A stretch of 52,959 nt of DNA from Candidatus Heimdallarchaeota archaeon (lineage in GTDB: Archaea; Asgardarchaeota; Heimdallarchaeia; Heimdallarchaeales; JAJRWK01), in assembly GCA_027061945.1 (NCBI GenBank), contig JAMOVR010000095.1, positions 1-52,959 of the forward strand, given 5' to 3'. The notes under the pieces were generated by a model that was not told the DNA's origin, ran no database searches, and saw nothing but the letters and a program-made list of their open reading frames with translations. Position numbers and translations under genes: made by a program. Positions within the stretch are counted from its first letter, which is position 1; each line of letters starts with the position of its first letter. Shown here piece by piece: positions 40,484-49,927 of this stretch.

Positions 40484-41692
40484 TTATCTCTCCCTATGTT
40501 TTTTTAAGAAATCCTTAGTCAAAAGTGCTTCGATACGTTCCTTCATTATCTTTGCAGGAATATCATAAAGTGTAATTTTTGCACGACGGCCCCGTCCTTT
40601 CTCCAAAGATTTAACAGTAATTCCAATAATTCCAACTTTTTCTAAAGTATTTAAATATATCCTAAAAGAGGGCATACTGGCTGGTTTTTCACCCATCTCT
40701 TCACAAACTAACTTATATTCCTCATAGGCCTCTTTAATTGTTGTTTGGATGTTTTCTGGTCTTGCAAGTATTCTTGCAATAGCAAGACTTGCAAGCAGTT
40801 CATGTAATCTAAGATCATAAAATACGTCTGATCGGAGTTCTGGATACACTCTGTTTTTAGCTTCACGAATAAAGTCTGCCTTTATTTCATGTTCGCCTAG
40901 TCCGTCTGCAATTCTTCCTGCCCTGAGCATTATCTCAATTCCATGTCTAGCATTTCTAGTGCTTGCCGATATCTCCGCTACCATTTCTAAGATCTCATCA
41001 GAAATAACTCCTTCCCAGAAGGCAAGTTTTGCTCTGTATTTAAAAATATCCATTAATTCTTCTTTATTATATCCCTCTATGTTTAATTGATCAAGGATGT
41101 GACCACTTAGTGGTGCATTTAGTAATGCACGCCATTCTGCAGTTCTGGAAATAATTATTGTACTAATACGAGATTCTCCTGAGCCAAATACTTCATTAGC
41201 ATGAATTATGCTCAAGATATCCTCTGCTTTGAGCATATTTGCTTCATCAATAGCAATTATTAGCCTTAGATCCTCCTTTTCACATCTTTTAACAATCATT
41301 TCCAATATTTCTTCTTCACCAAAACCTCTACTTTGAACTCCAAACTTCTCAGTTAAAACATGTCTTAGTATTGATGCCTTAGTCCTCATAGAATGACAGT
41401 TATAATATACAAAATCTACATTGATACTTTTATCATGAGCTACTTCTACTAAATCTTGCATAGTCCTTTTTACTAGTGATGTTTTACCTACTCCAGGGTC
41501 ACCTACAACTGCAATATGGACACTTCGAGGGTTATCTCTTTTTAATATTGTTCTAAAGTTCTTTGCTAACCGAATCATCTCTTCTTCTCTATGTGGAAGT
41601 TCTTCTGGAACGTAATCTGGAAATAAAGTAGATTCATCTTTGAATATATTAGAATCACTTACCGCCTCTTCAACCAGCCTTTTTCTTTTCAC
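40484..41692 (-). CDS. Orc1/Cdc6 family AAA+ initiator-like ATPase
   Basis: A 402-residue AAA+ protein of the archaeal Orc1/Cdc6 family: YVPEELPHREEEM at 27-39 (the family's characteristic lead-in), Walker A GDPGVGKT at 64-71, Walker B IAIDEAN at 146-152, an arginine-containing sensor segment RISTIIISRTAEW, and a C-terminal winged helix (about 290-385) with MPSFRIYLNTLEKVGII. It binds origins or origin-like sites and loads the replicative helicase. The start is GTG at 41692. I see no origin-recognition-box repeats in the 290 bp upstream, which holds element copy B. It may be one of several paralogs. Confidence 0.88.
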   Translation of the reverse strand: MKRKRLVEEAVSDSNIFKDESTLFPDYVPEELPHREEEMIRLAKNFRTILKRDNPRSVHIAVVGDPGVGKTSLVKRTMQDLVEVAHDKSINVDFVYYNCHSMRTKASILRHVLTEKFGVQSRGFGEEEILEMIVKRCEKEDLRLIIAIDEANMLKAEDILSIIHANEVFGSGESRISTIIISRTAEWRALLNAPLSGHILDQLNIEGYNKEELMDIFKYRAKLAFWEGVISDEILEMVAEISASTRNARHGIEIMLRAGRIADGLGEHEIKADFIREAKNRVYPELRSDVFYDLRLHELLASLAIARILARPENIQTTIKEAYEEYKLVCEEMGEKPASMPSFRIYLNTLEKVGIIGITVKSLEKGRGRRAKITLYDIPAKIMKERIEALLTKDFLKKHRER

Positions 41693-41781
41693 TTCTATTA
41701 CCTACCATTAATTTATTTACAATTAACCAAGTTTTAGAATTTTCCCTCAATTAAAGTCATCCCCACTGATTTTTTTAAATT

Positions 41782-41943
41782 TCTCGGCGGGAAATCCCTT
41801 CCGAAAGGAGGGGATGAAAGCCGAAAACATCATATGTTTTTTGTGTATGTTTTTCCTGCAGGGCTGGGACGGCCCGTAGCGCCTGTGGAGAGAGTCTCCT
41901 CTGTGAAGCAGGAAGCCCCTCGCAAAAGCAAGGGGTAGTTTAC
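41782..41943 (+). mobile_element. IS200/IS605-like non-autonomous or guide-RNA-like element, copy B
   Basis: A 162-bp unit nearly identical to copy A (14244-14408), differing by a few substitutions and small indels. It has the left hairpin TCGGC...GCCGA, the T-rich linker, the GC-rich core ctgggacggcccgtagc and the right hairpin CCCCTCGC-AAAA-GCAAGGGG followed by TAGTTTAC. It fills much of the gap between the orc1/cdc6 start and the cca stop. The left flank TTTTTTAAATT resembles copy A's. Nothing else is visible in the rest of the gap (41693-41781 and 41944-41981). Confidence 0.78.
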
Positions 41944-41981
41944 TAATTCTTTTATCTACTAAAAATAATTTAGAGAATTAT

Positions 41982-43454
41982 TTATTTTAATTCTTTTTTT
42001 TGTACTTCTTCTTCCCATGCCCTAAGCCAAGGTTTTTTACCTGTGATTATTTCTTCTACTTTCCAGTTAAACTCGTACAACGTATCATAGTTTTTAAAAA
42101 CAACATTTAAGTTTACAAAGACAGGCTCCTTTTTGATTGAACTTTTAACGGATTTGGACCATTTGAACCTATGTGAAGATATAAACTCTTTTAATCCTTC
42201 CGAGAGCTTCTTTTTTTCTTTTTTCTCGAAATACACTAATTTATTTTCTATTATTAGGGGGCCATAAGATCTTTCTAATTTTTTCATTCTTTCTAATATT
42301 TGAGCTATATTATCTTCTGCAAGAGGCAGGGATCTTTCCTCAGAAAAGCGTTTGCTTTCTTTTTCAGGGGTGAAAACAAGAAAACCATATTTTTTCTCAG
42401 GAATAATCTCTACAGGAATAATTCTTGGATTATCGAAATAACTCTCTTTTAGAAAATTCTTCATTTTTTTACTATTCCTCCAAAGCTGAGACCAAATTAT
42501 ATCTTCATTAATACCTTTTAACTCTATTAACACCAAAAATGAGTTCTCCTTTTCTTTACTTAACAACTCATGGAGATCTTTTTTTATGGGTATTCTATTA
42601 AAAAAGAAAGTAAAAGGTCGGTGTAAAAATAGTTTAGCTCCTAATTTGGTATATAATAGATTCTCAAGCGTTACTACGCTTGCAACATTCCTATGTTTAT
42701 CTGTAGGATCTGGAAAGATTAATGGTTGACCTTTCCATTTATCATAGTCTTTTTTTTCTGGTTCTTCAACATCATTTGGTAAAAAAACAGTTGGAAACAT
42801 AGTTTCCGAGAACCATTTAAGGACATTAATGAAGGACCCTAAATTTATAACAAATAATTCGCATAAATATCCACTGAATCCTCTTATCTTTACTTCTGAA
42901 CCGTAGGTTCCAATAGTTTTTAGAAACTTCTTTAATAACCGAATTTCATCCGCCAATTCTGGTTTTTTTTCAATCTCTTTTTTTACGTATTGAGTGTGTA
43001 AAGGCGTTCTGTCTACAGGTGTCAATATTTTTTTTTGTTCCTCTGGAACAAGTTCGGTGTCTACTGCAGGTACTATATCAATACTAAGATTATCCGAACG
43101 CAAAAATAAGTATGGATAATTAGCATGTTTTTTTTCAGGCTTGGCAATAATTCCTTTTTTTTGTAATTCTTTGGGTACTATCTCCTTAAGATTAAAAACA
43201 ATTTTTGGGAATTCTTCTACTTTATTTGGGGGAAATAATAAGAAAATATCAATATCATGATCATTAGATAACCAAGTGCCTTTAGCAATAGAACCAACGA
43301 CTTTAATTTTGAATTTTACACCTAAATCAATGGTGGATAATACTTCTACTAAGTTAGTGATAAATAAATTAACTTTTTTTTCTTCTTCTGGTTTTGGTCT
43401 TAATTTTTTCTTAACAGGATCTAAGATTTTCTCGTAATTGTTATCTGAGCTCAT
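41982..43454 (-). CDS. cca: Archaeal class I CCA-adding tRNA nucleotidyltransferase
   Basis: A 490-residue archaeal CCA-adding enzyme. The nucleotidyltransferase signature is GSIAKGTW at 54-61 followed by DHDIDIF at 65-71, with the third carboxylate in SIDIVPA. The typical archaeal tail follows: GYLCELFVINLGSF and a C-terminal alpha/beta region. The enzyme builds or repairs the tRNA 3' CCA end without a template. It overlaps the thpR-like gene by 14 bases on the same strand, so the pair is translationally coupled. The local tRNA-Val already encodes CCA, so this enzyme mainly repairs or serves other tRNAs. Confidence 0.93.
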   Translation of the reverse strand: MSSDNNYEKILDPVKKKLRPKPEEEKKVNLFITNLVEVLSTIDLGVKFKIKVVGSIAKGTWLSNDHDIDIFLLFPPNKVEEFPKIVFNLKEIVPKELQKKGIIAKPEKKHANYPYLFLRSDNLSIDIVPAVDTELVPEEQKKILTPVDRTPLHTQYVKKEIEKKPELADEIRLLKKFLKTIGTYGSEVKIRGFSGYLCELFVINLGSFINVLKWFSETMFPTVFLPNDVEEPEKKDYDKWKGQPLIFPDPTDKHRNVASVVTLENLLYTKLGAKLFLHRPFTFFFNRIPIKKDLHELLSKEKENSFLVLIELKGINEDIIWSQLWRNSKKMKNFLKESYFDNPRIIPVEIIPEKKYGFLVFTPEKESKRFSEERSLPLAEDNIAQILERMKKLERSYGPLIIENKLVYFEKKEKKKLSEGLKEFISSHRFKWSKSVKSSIKKEPVFVNLNVVFKNYDTLYEFNWKVEEIITGKKPWLRAWEEEVQKKELK

Positions 43455-43995
43455 ATTCCATTACCGTCTTATAAATTGGTCCTTGACGTGTCAAGATGGA
43501 TTTTACTAGATTAAATCTGCTTATATTCTGTTTTCCAAACACATGACTCGAAAATTTTTCTTTCCAGCGATTAAATAATTCCATGTTATTTACAAACTTA
43601 ACTCTAGCAATCGTTAAATGAGGCTTGAAAGATTTATCTGGTTTAATACCAATAGATCTTAAAGCTGAGCTAATGTTATTTGCTAATTTAATCATATTTT
43701 CACTTCCTTCTTCTACACCCGCCCAAACCACTCGTGGGTTTCCTTTAGGTGGAAACACACCTACACCTTTAATTAAAGCATCAAATTTTTCTGGAAAATT
43801 AATCTGGCTGAGCTCATTCTTGATTTTCTCTGCAATATGAGGCTGAACTTCACCAATAAACTGATATGTAAAATGAATAATCTCTGAATTAACCGGTTTA
43901 AACTTACCTGGGATATTAGAAAGTTCCGATTGAACAAGATTTATCGCTTCTTTAATGTCTTTTTCAGTGATAAAAGAAGCAATAAAAAGTCTCAT
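43441..43995 (-). CDS. thpR: RNA 2',3'-cyclic phosphodiesterase (ThpR/LigT, 2'-5' ligase family)
   Basis: A 184-residue member of the 2H phosphoesterase superfamily. The two HxT motifs are HFT at 41-43 and HLT at 126-128, in LDI-like and PHLTIAR segments. It opens 2',3'-cyclic phosphates of RNA and can form 2'-5' links in vitro. The gene overlaps cca by 14 bases, a common archaeal arrangement. With RtcB, archease and the cca enzyme in the same window, it fits tRNA splicing or repair. Confidence 0.92.
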   Translation of the reverse strand: MRLFIASFITEKDIKEAINLVQSELSNIPGKFKPVNSEIIHFTYQFIGEVQPHIAEKIKNELSQINFPEKFDALIKGVGVFPPKGNPRVVWAGVEEGSENMIKLANNISSALRSIGIKPDKSFKPHLTIARVKFVNNMELFNRWKEKFSSHVFGKQNISRFNLVKSILTRQGPIYKTVMEYELR

Positions 43996-44148
43996 AATTA
44001 ATTACCACCAGTGATTAATTTTAGACGTAAAATAAAACACTTTTTTAAAATTAATATTTCAGTACACTTTAAATTAATATTAAAGAATATTTAGACAAAA
44101 CGTGTTTAGGTAGAGTTATCTACTAATCCATAACTACTAAAAAATGTC

Positions 44149-44730
44149 ATGAAAATGTCTGAAGTTAAGCCAATTATCATTGGAGTTACTGGACTCCCTG
44201 CTGCAGGAAAAGGACTTTTCTCTGATATTGCCAAACAAAAAGGTTTTGAAATAATTGTAATGGGAGACGTAATCCGTGAAGAAGTAAAAAAAAGAGGGTT
44301 ATCCGTAACCAGAGAAAATTCTAATAAAGTTATGATTGATTTGCGCAAAGAATATGGTCCTGCAGTCGTAGCGATAAAGACTATACCATATATTGAAGAA
44401 GCCTTAAAAAATGGAAAAAAGAAGATCTTAGTTGATGGGTTAAGATCAATGCATGAATTAAAGGTCTTTAAAAAACACTACCCCTCTTTTGAAGTAATAT
44501 CGATTCATTGTCCTCCTAAGATCAGATATCAAAGAATCTTAGAGAGACATAGAAACGATGATTCTAAGACATGGGAAGCTTTTGAAAAAAGGGATAAGTT
44601 AGAATTATCTGTAGGTTTAGGAGATCTTATAGCTTTAAGTGACTATATGATCTCAAATACTTACCAGATAGAACAAGCAAAACAAGTTTTTAATGAAGTG
44701 ATTGATGATGTCATCAAACGACTCGGATGA
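44149..44730 (+). CDS. UPF0200 family nucleotide kinase-like protein
   Basis: A 193-residue P-loop protein of the UPF0200 family: GLPAAGKG at 15-22, VMGDVIREE near 36-44, ILVDGLRS (about 97-104), and RHRNDDSKTWEAFEKRD, all as in archaeal members. The fold is that of dephospho-CoA or adenylate kinases, so it probably phosphorylates a small molecule; the substrate is not known to me. Its 3' end overlaps the start of the UPF0201 gene by 29 bases. This pair is a known conserved archaeal neighbourhood. The start is ATG 44149; the next Met (44155) is equally possible. Confidence 0.9.
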   Translation: MKMSEVKPIIIGVTGLPAAGKGLFSDIAKQKGFEIIVMGDVIREEVKKRGLSVTRENSNKVMIDLRKEYGPAVVAIKTIPYIEEALKNGKKKILVDGLRSMHELKVFKKHYPSFEVISIHCPPKIRYQRILERHRNDDSKTWEAFEKRDKLELSVGLGDLIALSDYMISNTYQIEQAKQVFNEVIDDVIKRLG

Positions 44731-45226
44731 TCTCGAAGTATTCGTAACTATAGAGGCACCTTTATATCCTACTGAATCAAAAGAAAAATTAGAAAAAGCC
44801 TTATCAACATTTTTAGAAACACAACAATTTAAGCTTGATAAAAGAGTAAATGGTATTTATTTGACTGGAATAGCAAAAGGATTAGAATCGCTAAAAAAAT
44901 TCAAAGATCAGATAAAAAAGTTTCAAATTGCTAAAATGGTTCGAGGGAGACTAATCCATAACATTGAAGATGATAACTTAACAACACTTTTTTTCAATAA
45001 ACAAGCAGCATTTAATGACAAAATTGCGTTACTAGATCCTGGTGAAGATCCTCCTTTAGGTCTTATTTCCTTATCAATAGTTAGTAATAACCTTATGAAA
45101 GTAATTGACTGGTTAACAGAAATACCATCTAATAAGAAAAATAGTGAGATCTACGAAGAAAGAAAAAGAGAAAAATTCAAAGACCAGAAAAAAAGGAAAA
45201 GAAGAGAGTATCGAAAGTATAGATAA
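44702..45226 (+). CDS. UPF0201 family protein
   Basis: A 174-residue UPF0201 member. It begins with an acidic N-terminus, then VFVTIEAPLYPTESKEKLEKAL, GLESLKKFKDQIKKF, RGRLIHNI and FNKQAAFNDKIALLDPGEDPPLG, the characteristic order of this archaeal family, ending in a basic tail (KRKRREYRKY) likely to bind nucleic acid. Its gene starts inside the UPF0200 gene in another frame. Some members are described as related to RNA-binding or exosome-linked proteins, so an RNA role is plausible, but the function is not established. Confidence 0.88.
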   Translation: MMMSSNDSDDLEVFVTIEAPLYPTESKEKLEKALSTFLETQQFKLDKRVNGIYLTGIAKGLESLKKFKDQIKKFQIAKMVRGRLIHNIEDDNLTTLFFNKQAAFNDKIALLDPGEDPPLGLISLSIVSNNLMKVIDWLTEIPSNKKNSEIYEERKREKFKDQKKRKRREYRKYR

Positions 45227-45409
45227 TACTTGTATCATTATCGTAAAAAGAGTAATCTTTTCCCATGGACTTTAATTAATTTTGCTTATTGAAGCATCTT
45301 TTTTTTTACTTTTTTTCGGTAAAAAACGTGAAAAATGCTAAAATAATCGTACAGTTAGGAAATTTTTTTATCTATAATCGGGAAATTAATATTGAAGTGG
45401 TGCCCTTCC

Positions 45410-46429
45410 ATGAAAATTCAAAATTTGAAATTATTGTTATCTTCTTCCTATTGGAAAGATAATTGGAGAGAATATGCTTATGCCATGTTTTTCATCACGA
45501 TATACTTATTATTAGCTAAAATAATGGAAGGAGCCATTACTTTATTCCATATAATCATAATTATTTCCATAATATTGGTTCGTATTTTTATGGGCAAAGA
45601 ATTCTTAAAGGACTGGTTCCCAATAATTTCTTTTTTCATAATGTACGATATGTTACGGGCAATTGCAGATGATAATCGTTATATCTATGTAAAAGAACCT
45701 TTTGAAGCAGAACAATTATTTTTTGCGCCATTCTTTGGAGGAAATATTCCCTCTTTCTGGTTAGATAGAATCCAAAATCCAGTTATAACAGCAATAGCTG
45801 CATTTCTATATTCTTTGCATATTTTCATGCCTATCTTCCTTGGTTATCTATTATGGAGAAAAGAGGAAACTAGAAAACAATTCTTCGAATTTGCTTGGAC
45901 ATTAACATTGACTAGTTATTTTGCTCTTTTCACGTTTTGGCTGTTTCCAGTGGCACCTCCGTGGTGGATATGGTCCCATGGATTCGCACAACCTGATACT
46001 TTAATGGTGTCTCATGAATCTGCTGCAGGTCTTAAAATAATCGATAAAATGATTGGATTTAATTTATTCTCAAACATATATGGAACGTTAAATTCGAATC
46101 CTTTTGCAGCTGTTCCTTCCCTTCATGCAGCATATTCTTTTTTAGTCGCGTTTTTCGCAATTCGTAATTATGGTAAAAAAGGATCAATTGCAATTATTTA
46201 TCCAATTGGCATTTACTTTTCTGCTCTTTACTTAAAACATCATTATCTTATAGATTTAATCTTAGGTACGGTGTACGCTTTAATCGCAACTTATATTGCA
46301 ACTAGGTTAGTCTACAAACCACAACCAAGAAAAGTAATGGATAATGAAGGAGAACGTCCTATTGAAGAGATATATGAAGAGAAATATCCATTAACAGATC
46401 AAATTATTCTAGTTGGGCACAATAGATAA
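45410..46429 (+). CDS. PAP2-superfamily membrane phosphatase/transferase
   Basis: A 339-residue membrane protein with about eight helices. The PAP2 active-site motifs are PSLHAAYSF near 235-243 and HHYLIDLILG near 276-285, which match the C2 and C3 motifs of the PAP2_3 group that includes inositol-phosphorylceramide synthase-like enzymes. It thus probably handles a lipid phosphate at the membrane. I prefer the ATG at 45410, with a gtggtg ribosome binding site, over the in-frame TTG at 45392. The C-terminal soluble tail has no clear motif. Confidence 0.85.
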   Translation: MKIQNLKLLLSSSYWKDNWREYAYAMFFITIYLLLAKIMEGAITLFHIIIIISIILVRIFMGKEFLKDWFPIISFFIMYDMLRAIADDNRYIYVKEPFEAEQLFFAPFFGGNIPSFWLDRIQNPVITAIAAFLYSLHIFMPIFLGYLLWRKEETRKQFFEFAWTLTLTSYFALFTFWLFPVAPPWWIWSHGFAQPDTLMVSHESAAGLKIIDKMIGFNLFSNIYGTLNSNPFAAVPSLHAAYSFLVAFFAIRNYGKKGSIAIIYPIGIYFSALYLKHHYLIDLILGTVYALIATYIATRLVYKPQPRKVMDNEGERPIEEIYEEKYPLTDQIILVGHNR

Positions 46430-46612
46430 TAAAATGAATGTATGTCATTTTGAACTATTTCAATCAAAAATAAGTCATGTAATCTTTTTTACACATAATT
46501 TTTAGACGTAGAAGGAAAATAGATTTTATAAAGATAGATTATTAGTTTATTTGCTGTTAAAAGTAATAATTATCTCAAAGTGATGATCTGATTTCTCGAA
46601 AAAAATAACGGG

Positions 46613-47806
46613 ATGGCGTTCATGACAGGTGAATCAGATAAATTTGAAAACCTTACACAGTCTTTCCTTGCTTCTAAACGTCCCAAGCTCGAGGTTACTA
46701 TTCCTAGAAAAGTAGTTCGGATTTTAGCGGTGTTAGATGAATATGAAGGGGATCAAAGTGTACTTTGGACTGCTCGGTTCTTAAGTGAATTATGGGGAGT
46801 AGAAGTAATGAAAACATTAATCTATGATCCTCGAGGCTTGTTCCTTGCCGCCAAAGATTCATATGACGAATTTGTTGCATTAATAAAAGAACAAAGAAGA
46901 ATTTACGAGCATTATAGGTCTTTTAACGAGGTTGAAATGATTATCGATCCTCGTGTTGCTGCCTTCTTTGATAAGATAAGTGAGATTGAGAAAAAGTCGC
47001 GTCAAAAAGAAAAACAAGAAGAAAAAGCAAAGTCCGAAGAACCTATTGAGGCACAAATCTTTGGTGGAGACCCTGAACAGGAACTCTCCGCTAGTCCTAA
47101 AGAGGAATTCTTTCTCACTCCTGAAATGTTTCAAGACTTAGTTCAATTATTATTAAGTCCATTATCCGAAGGAAAGGGAGTAATGGAACAACTAATGTCA
47201 ATTATCTCATGGTATGACCCTGATTTGGTTATAATGTCTCCTCCATTAATTGAGGAGAGAGATCCTGACACAGATAATCCGTTAGGTGAAATTGCTGAAA
47301 AACTATTAACAATGCTACCAAGAGATGTTATGGCTTTAATGGTCATTGAACCATTAGCTAATCTTGTCAAAAAAGAGACTTGTGTACTTTACTCTCCCCA
47401 AAAAGACGATTCTATAATTGCTATGCTTTCTGGGGGAATAACTTTTCTTCAGCCGGATGGAGAAATAGAATTGATCTCTGTTATCGACCAACAAGCTATT
47501 GATGCGGCCGCATTATTAATCGAAGACCAATCACCAGAAGAAATACTCCAAGAATTAGTTAAAAGACAAGAGACAAGATTAGAATCCATTAAAGTGACTC
47601 TGCCAACTGGAGAAAACATTCAATTAAAAGGTAAAGTTGTAGTCAATCCTTTCTCTAGAGTAGTTCAACAAGTTGCTGAAGAAAGAAAAACCCAGTTAAT
47701 GGTGTTTTCCCCACGTCAAACTCAGTCTAAAACTTTAGATCCAATCATCGCTTCTGGCATTAAAATGGCATTGAAATACTATTTGCCCGTCTTAGTAGTT
47801 TGGTAA
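46613..47806 (+). CDS. USP-like (universal stress protein fold) protein
   Basis: A 397-residue protein built of two similar halves of Rossmann-like universal-stress fold. First half: VVRILAVLDEYEGDQ as the first strand and loop, then SELWGVEVMKTL. Second half: TCVLYSPQKDDS, IELISVIDQQAIDAA and a final KVVVNPF...LMVFSPRQ and LPVLVVW, as in USP repeats. A charged linker (about 130-165) joins them. No ATP-binding GxxG(9)GS loop is clear. It stands 87 bp upstream of a permease on the same strand, so it may regulate that transporter, as with USP domains fused to antiporters elsewhere. Confidence 0.65.
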   Translation: MAFMTGESDKFENLTQSFLASKRPKLEVTIPRKVVRILAVLDEYEGDQSVLWTARFLSELWGVEVMKTLIYDPRGLFLAAKDSYDEFVALIKEQRRIYEHYRSFNEVEMIIDPRVAAFFDKISEIEKKSRQKEKQEEKAKSEEPIEAQIFGGDPEQELSASPKEEFFLTPEMFQDLVQLLLSPLSEGKGVMEQLMSIISWYDPDLVIMSPPLIEERDPDTDNPLGEIAEKLLTMLPRDVMALMVIEPLANLVKKETCVLYSPQKDDSIIAMLSGGITFLQPDGEIELISVIDQQAIDAAALLIEDQSPEEILQELVKRQETRLESIKVTLPTGENIQLKGKVVVNPFSRVVQQVAEERKTQLMVFSPRQTQSKTLDPIIASGIKMALKYYLPVLVVW

Positions 47807-47893
47807 GAATTGTCTTAACATATCGCGCTATGATGTAAAAGCACTAGGAGAGAGAAATGATAAAGATTGAGAGGATTTATTGGTGAAAAAAGA

Positions 47894-49231
47894 ATGGTTT
47901 CAGGCGAAGGCAGCGTCATATTAACAGAAGCATTGGTATTTGTAGGAATATTAATAATTACGTACATAGGAATAATCCATAAAGATTTTGATAAAGTAAT
48001 GGCAGCTGCCCTAGGCGGGCTTTTTTCAATAATTGTAGGAAGTATTGTGGGCATACCTTTAATTGGAGAAACAAGTCATGAAGGACTTTTAAGAGTCCAT
48101 GACTTAATGATACTTGCAGTAATATTAGGCAACCTATTAATGGTAGAAGTAGCAACAGAAGTAGGTTTATTCCAATATATATCTATTAAACTATTAAAAC
48201 AAACTAAGGGTGATCCCGTTAGGTTATTTTGGTTATTGGGCGCTTTAACAATGGGTTTGTCTGCAGTAGTAAACACGATTTCTGCAATATTAGTCGTAGG
48301 TGCTTTGACTTTTGTTATTTGTGAAGAACTTGGTTACGATCCTTGGCCTTATCTAATAATGGAGATAGTAGTTACTAATACCGGCGGCCTTACAACCTTA
48401 ATATCATCTCCAACAAACCTTATAATTGGTGTTCAATTTGGTATTGGTTATATGAAATTTCTTTCCGTTGCTTTAATTGCAGGAATACCCATGTTCTTTT
48501 TAGTAATGTTCATGTTCAGAAAAATGTTAACATTAGAATCAAATCTAAACGAAGAAGTAAGACAACAAAAGATCGAAGCATTTGATGAATGGAGTGTAGT
48601 AAAAGACAAAAAAGCATTCTATAAGACAGCTGTAGTATTCACTTTATCTATGATCTCATTTATTATTTCTGATTTTATAGGAATTGATCTTGCCGTTCTA
48701 GCAATTGGTGGTGCTTTATTTATGGTGCTTGCTGCAGGAACTACACTTGACCAAATGTTACCAAGAGTAGACTGGTCTTTACTTACATTCTTCCAAGGCC
48801 TATTCATAATAATTGCGGCCCTCGATGAAGTTGGTGTTATGAAAGCCTTAGCTAATGCATTAACAAAAGTTCTAGGAGACAAAACATGGTTAGCAGGTGT
48901 AATGGTATTGTGGTTTTCAGGGATAATAAGTGGCATTTTAGATAACATCGTATTAGCAGCAGCGTTAGCACCAGTACTTAAAGACGCTACTGCTGCAACT
49001 GGTTTGAATCCTGACGTCATTGCATGGGCCTTAATATTCGGCACAAACTTAGGTGGTGGTTTCACTCCTATTGGAGCACCACCAGTAGTACTAGGTTTAT
49101 CACTTTATTACAAAAAGACTGGTAAAAAAGTTGGATGGATCGAATTTTTTAAACTAGCAGGAACCGTAACTTTAGTTAGAATGGTCTATTCAACTATTTT
49201 CTTAATAATATATGCTCTTATTATCTCATAA
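47894..49231 (+). CDS. ArsB/NhaD-type (SLC13/ion transporter superfamily) permease
   Basis: A 445-residue membrane protein with about eleven helices and the symmetrical ArsB/NhaD/P-protein layout. The two hallmark segments are VVTNTGGLTTLISSPTNLIIG (first half) and FGTNLGGGFTPIGAPPVVLG near the C-terminus, each carrying the NxGG and SPxN or GAPP turns that form the substrate site. Members carry arsenite, organic anions or sodium/proton exchange; the substrate is not fixed by sequence. I start at ATG 47894 rather than the in-frame TTG at 47867. It follows the USP-like gene. Confidence 0.9.
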   Translation: MVSGEGSVILTEALVFVGILIITYIGIIHKDFDKVMAAALGGLFSIIVGSIVGIPLIGETSHEGLLRVHDLMILAVILGNLLMVEVATEVGLFQYISIKLLKQTKGDPVRLFWLLGALTMGLSAVVNTISAILVVGALTFVICEELGYDPWPYLIMEIVVTNTGGLTTLISSPTNLIIGVQFGIGYMKFLSVALIAGIPMFFLVMFMFRKMLTLESNLNEEVRQQKIEAFDEWSVVKDKKAFYKTAVVFTLSMISFIISDFIGIDLAVLAIGGALFMVLAAGTTLDQMLPRVDWSLLTFFQGLFIIIAALDEVGVMKALANALTKVLGDKTWLAGVMVLWFSGIISGILDNIVLAAALAPVLKDATAATGLNPDVIAWALIFGTNLGGGFTPIGAPPVVLGLSLYYKKTGKKVGWIEFFKLAGTVTLVRMVYSTIFLIIYALIIS

Positions 49232-49323
49232 AACTGTTAATGCGAAGGATTATTGCTTTATTAATTTCTGCATATTCATTCCTATTTTACTAAAAAGATA
49301 AGTGGTAACGTGGATATTGAGTA

Positions 49324-49360
49324 TACGAAATGTGAGTTTTTATCTAAGTCACGTTTCGTA
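49324..49360. repeat. Inverted repeat between permease and RAM-domain genes
   Basis: A 12-bp inverted repeat (TACGAAATGTGA and TCACGTTTCGTA, one mismatch) separated by 13 bases. It lies about 90 bases after the permease stop and 234 bases before the RAM-domain start, in a 362-bp gap where I see nothing else. It could be a hairpin ending the permease transcript or a regulator's operator; the RAM-domain neighbour belongs to a DNA-regulator family. Confidence 0.5.
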
Positions 49361-49593
49361 TTAGCCCTACTCCTTTAATTATAATAATGATCATATAACC
49401 ATATAAAATATTATTAGTTTTTATCATCTCTATCTTGTGGAAATTGATTTCCCTCTAAGAAATTTAAAAGTAAAATTTGACTATTTATCTTGAGTTCTCT
49501 TCTCCCAAAACATTTTTTCTGGGAAAAACTTTATGGGGAATGCATCTGTTATTAATAATGAGCAATACATGCTCTGTAAGAGGTGAATAAAAA

Positions 49594-49824
49594 ATGGCAA
49601 CTGCCTATATCCTGATTAATACAGAAGTCGCTGCTGAAGAAGAAGTTCTCGAAAAACTAAAGAAATTGCCTGAGGTAAAAGAAGCACATTTAGTTTATGG
49701 AATTTATGACTTAATTGCAAAAGTAGAAGCTGATACACTTGAAGAATTAAAAGAAGATGTTACAAAACACTTAAGGAGTTTAGACAAAGTACGTTCAACA
49801 ATGACAATGATCTGTGTAGATTAA
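49594..49824 (+). CDS. Stand-alone Lrp/AsnC ligand-binding (RAM) domain protein
   Basis: A 76-residue protein that is only the RAM/Lrp_AsnC C-terminal domain: TAYILINTEVAAEEEVLEKL, then VKEAHLVYGIYDLIAKVEA, and RSTMTMICVD. There is no helix-turn-helix part. Free RAM domains form ring-like oligomers that bind amino acids and can modify Lrp regulators. A gaggtga ribosome binding site precedes the ATG. The GC-rich element copy C lies about 100 bp downstream. Confidence 0.9.
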   Translation: MATAYILINTEVAAEEEVLEKLKKLPEVKEAHLVYGIYDLIAKVEADTLEELKEDVTKHLRSLDKVRSTMTMICVD

Positions 49825-49927
49825 GAGTCATAACTCACGTTCTTGTTAATTACGTATTATTCTCAAAATAACTTATAGTTAGTTAGTATTTTCTCTGATT
49901 ATTACCCTACCTTGCCTCTTTTAATTT

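Noticed and set aside
41693-41981. Replication origin next to the Orc1/Cdc6 gene
   Set aside because: The region is AT-rich, but I found no repeated origin-recognition-box motif; it is mostly the element copy B.
48619-49065. 148-codon minus-strand frame inside the permease gene
   Set aside because: Ala/Ile/Pro-rich shadow of a membrane protein on the opposite strand, with no ribosome binding site.
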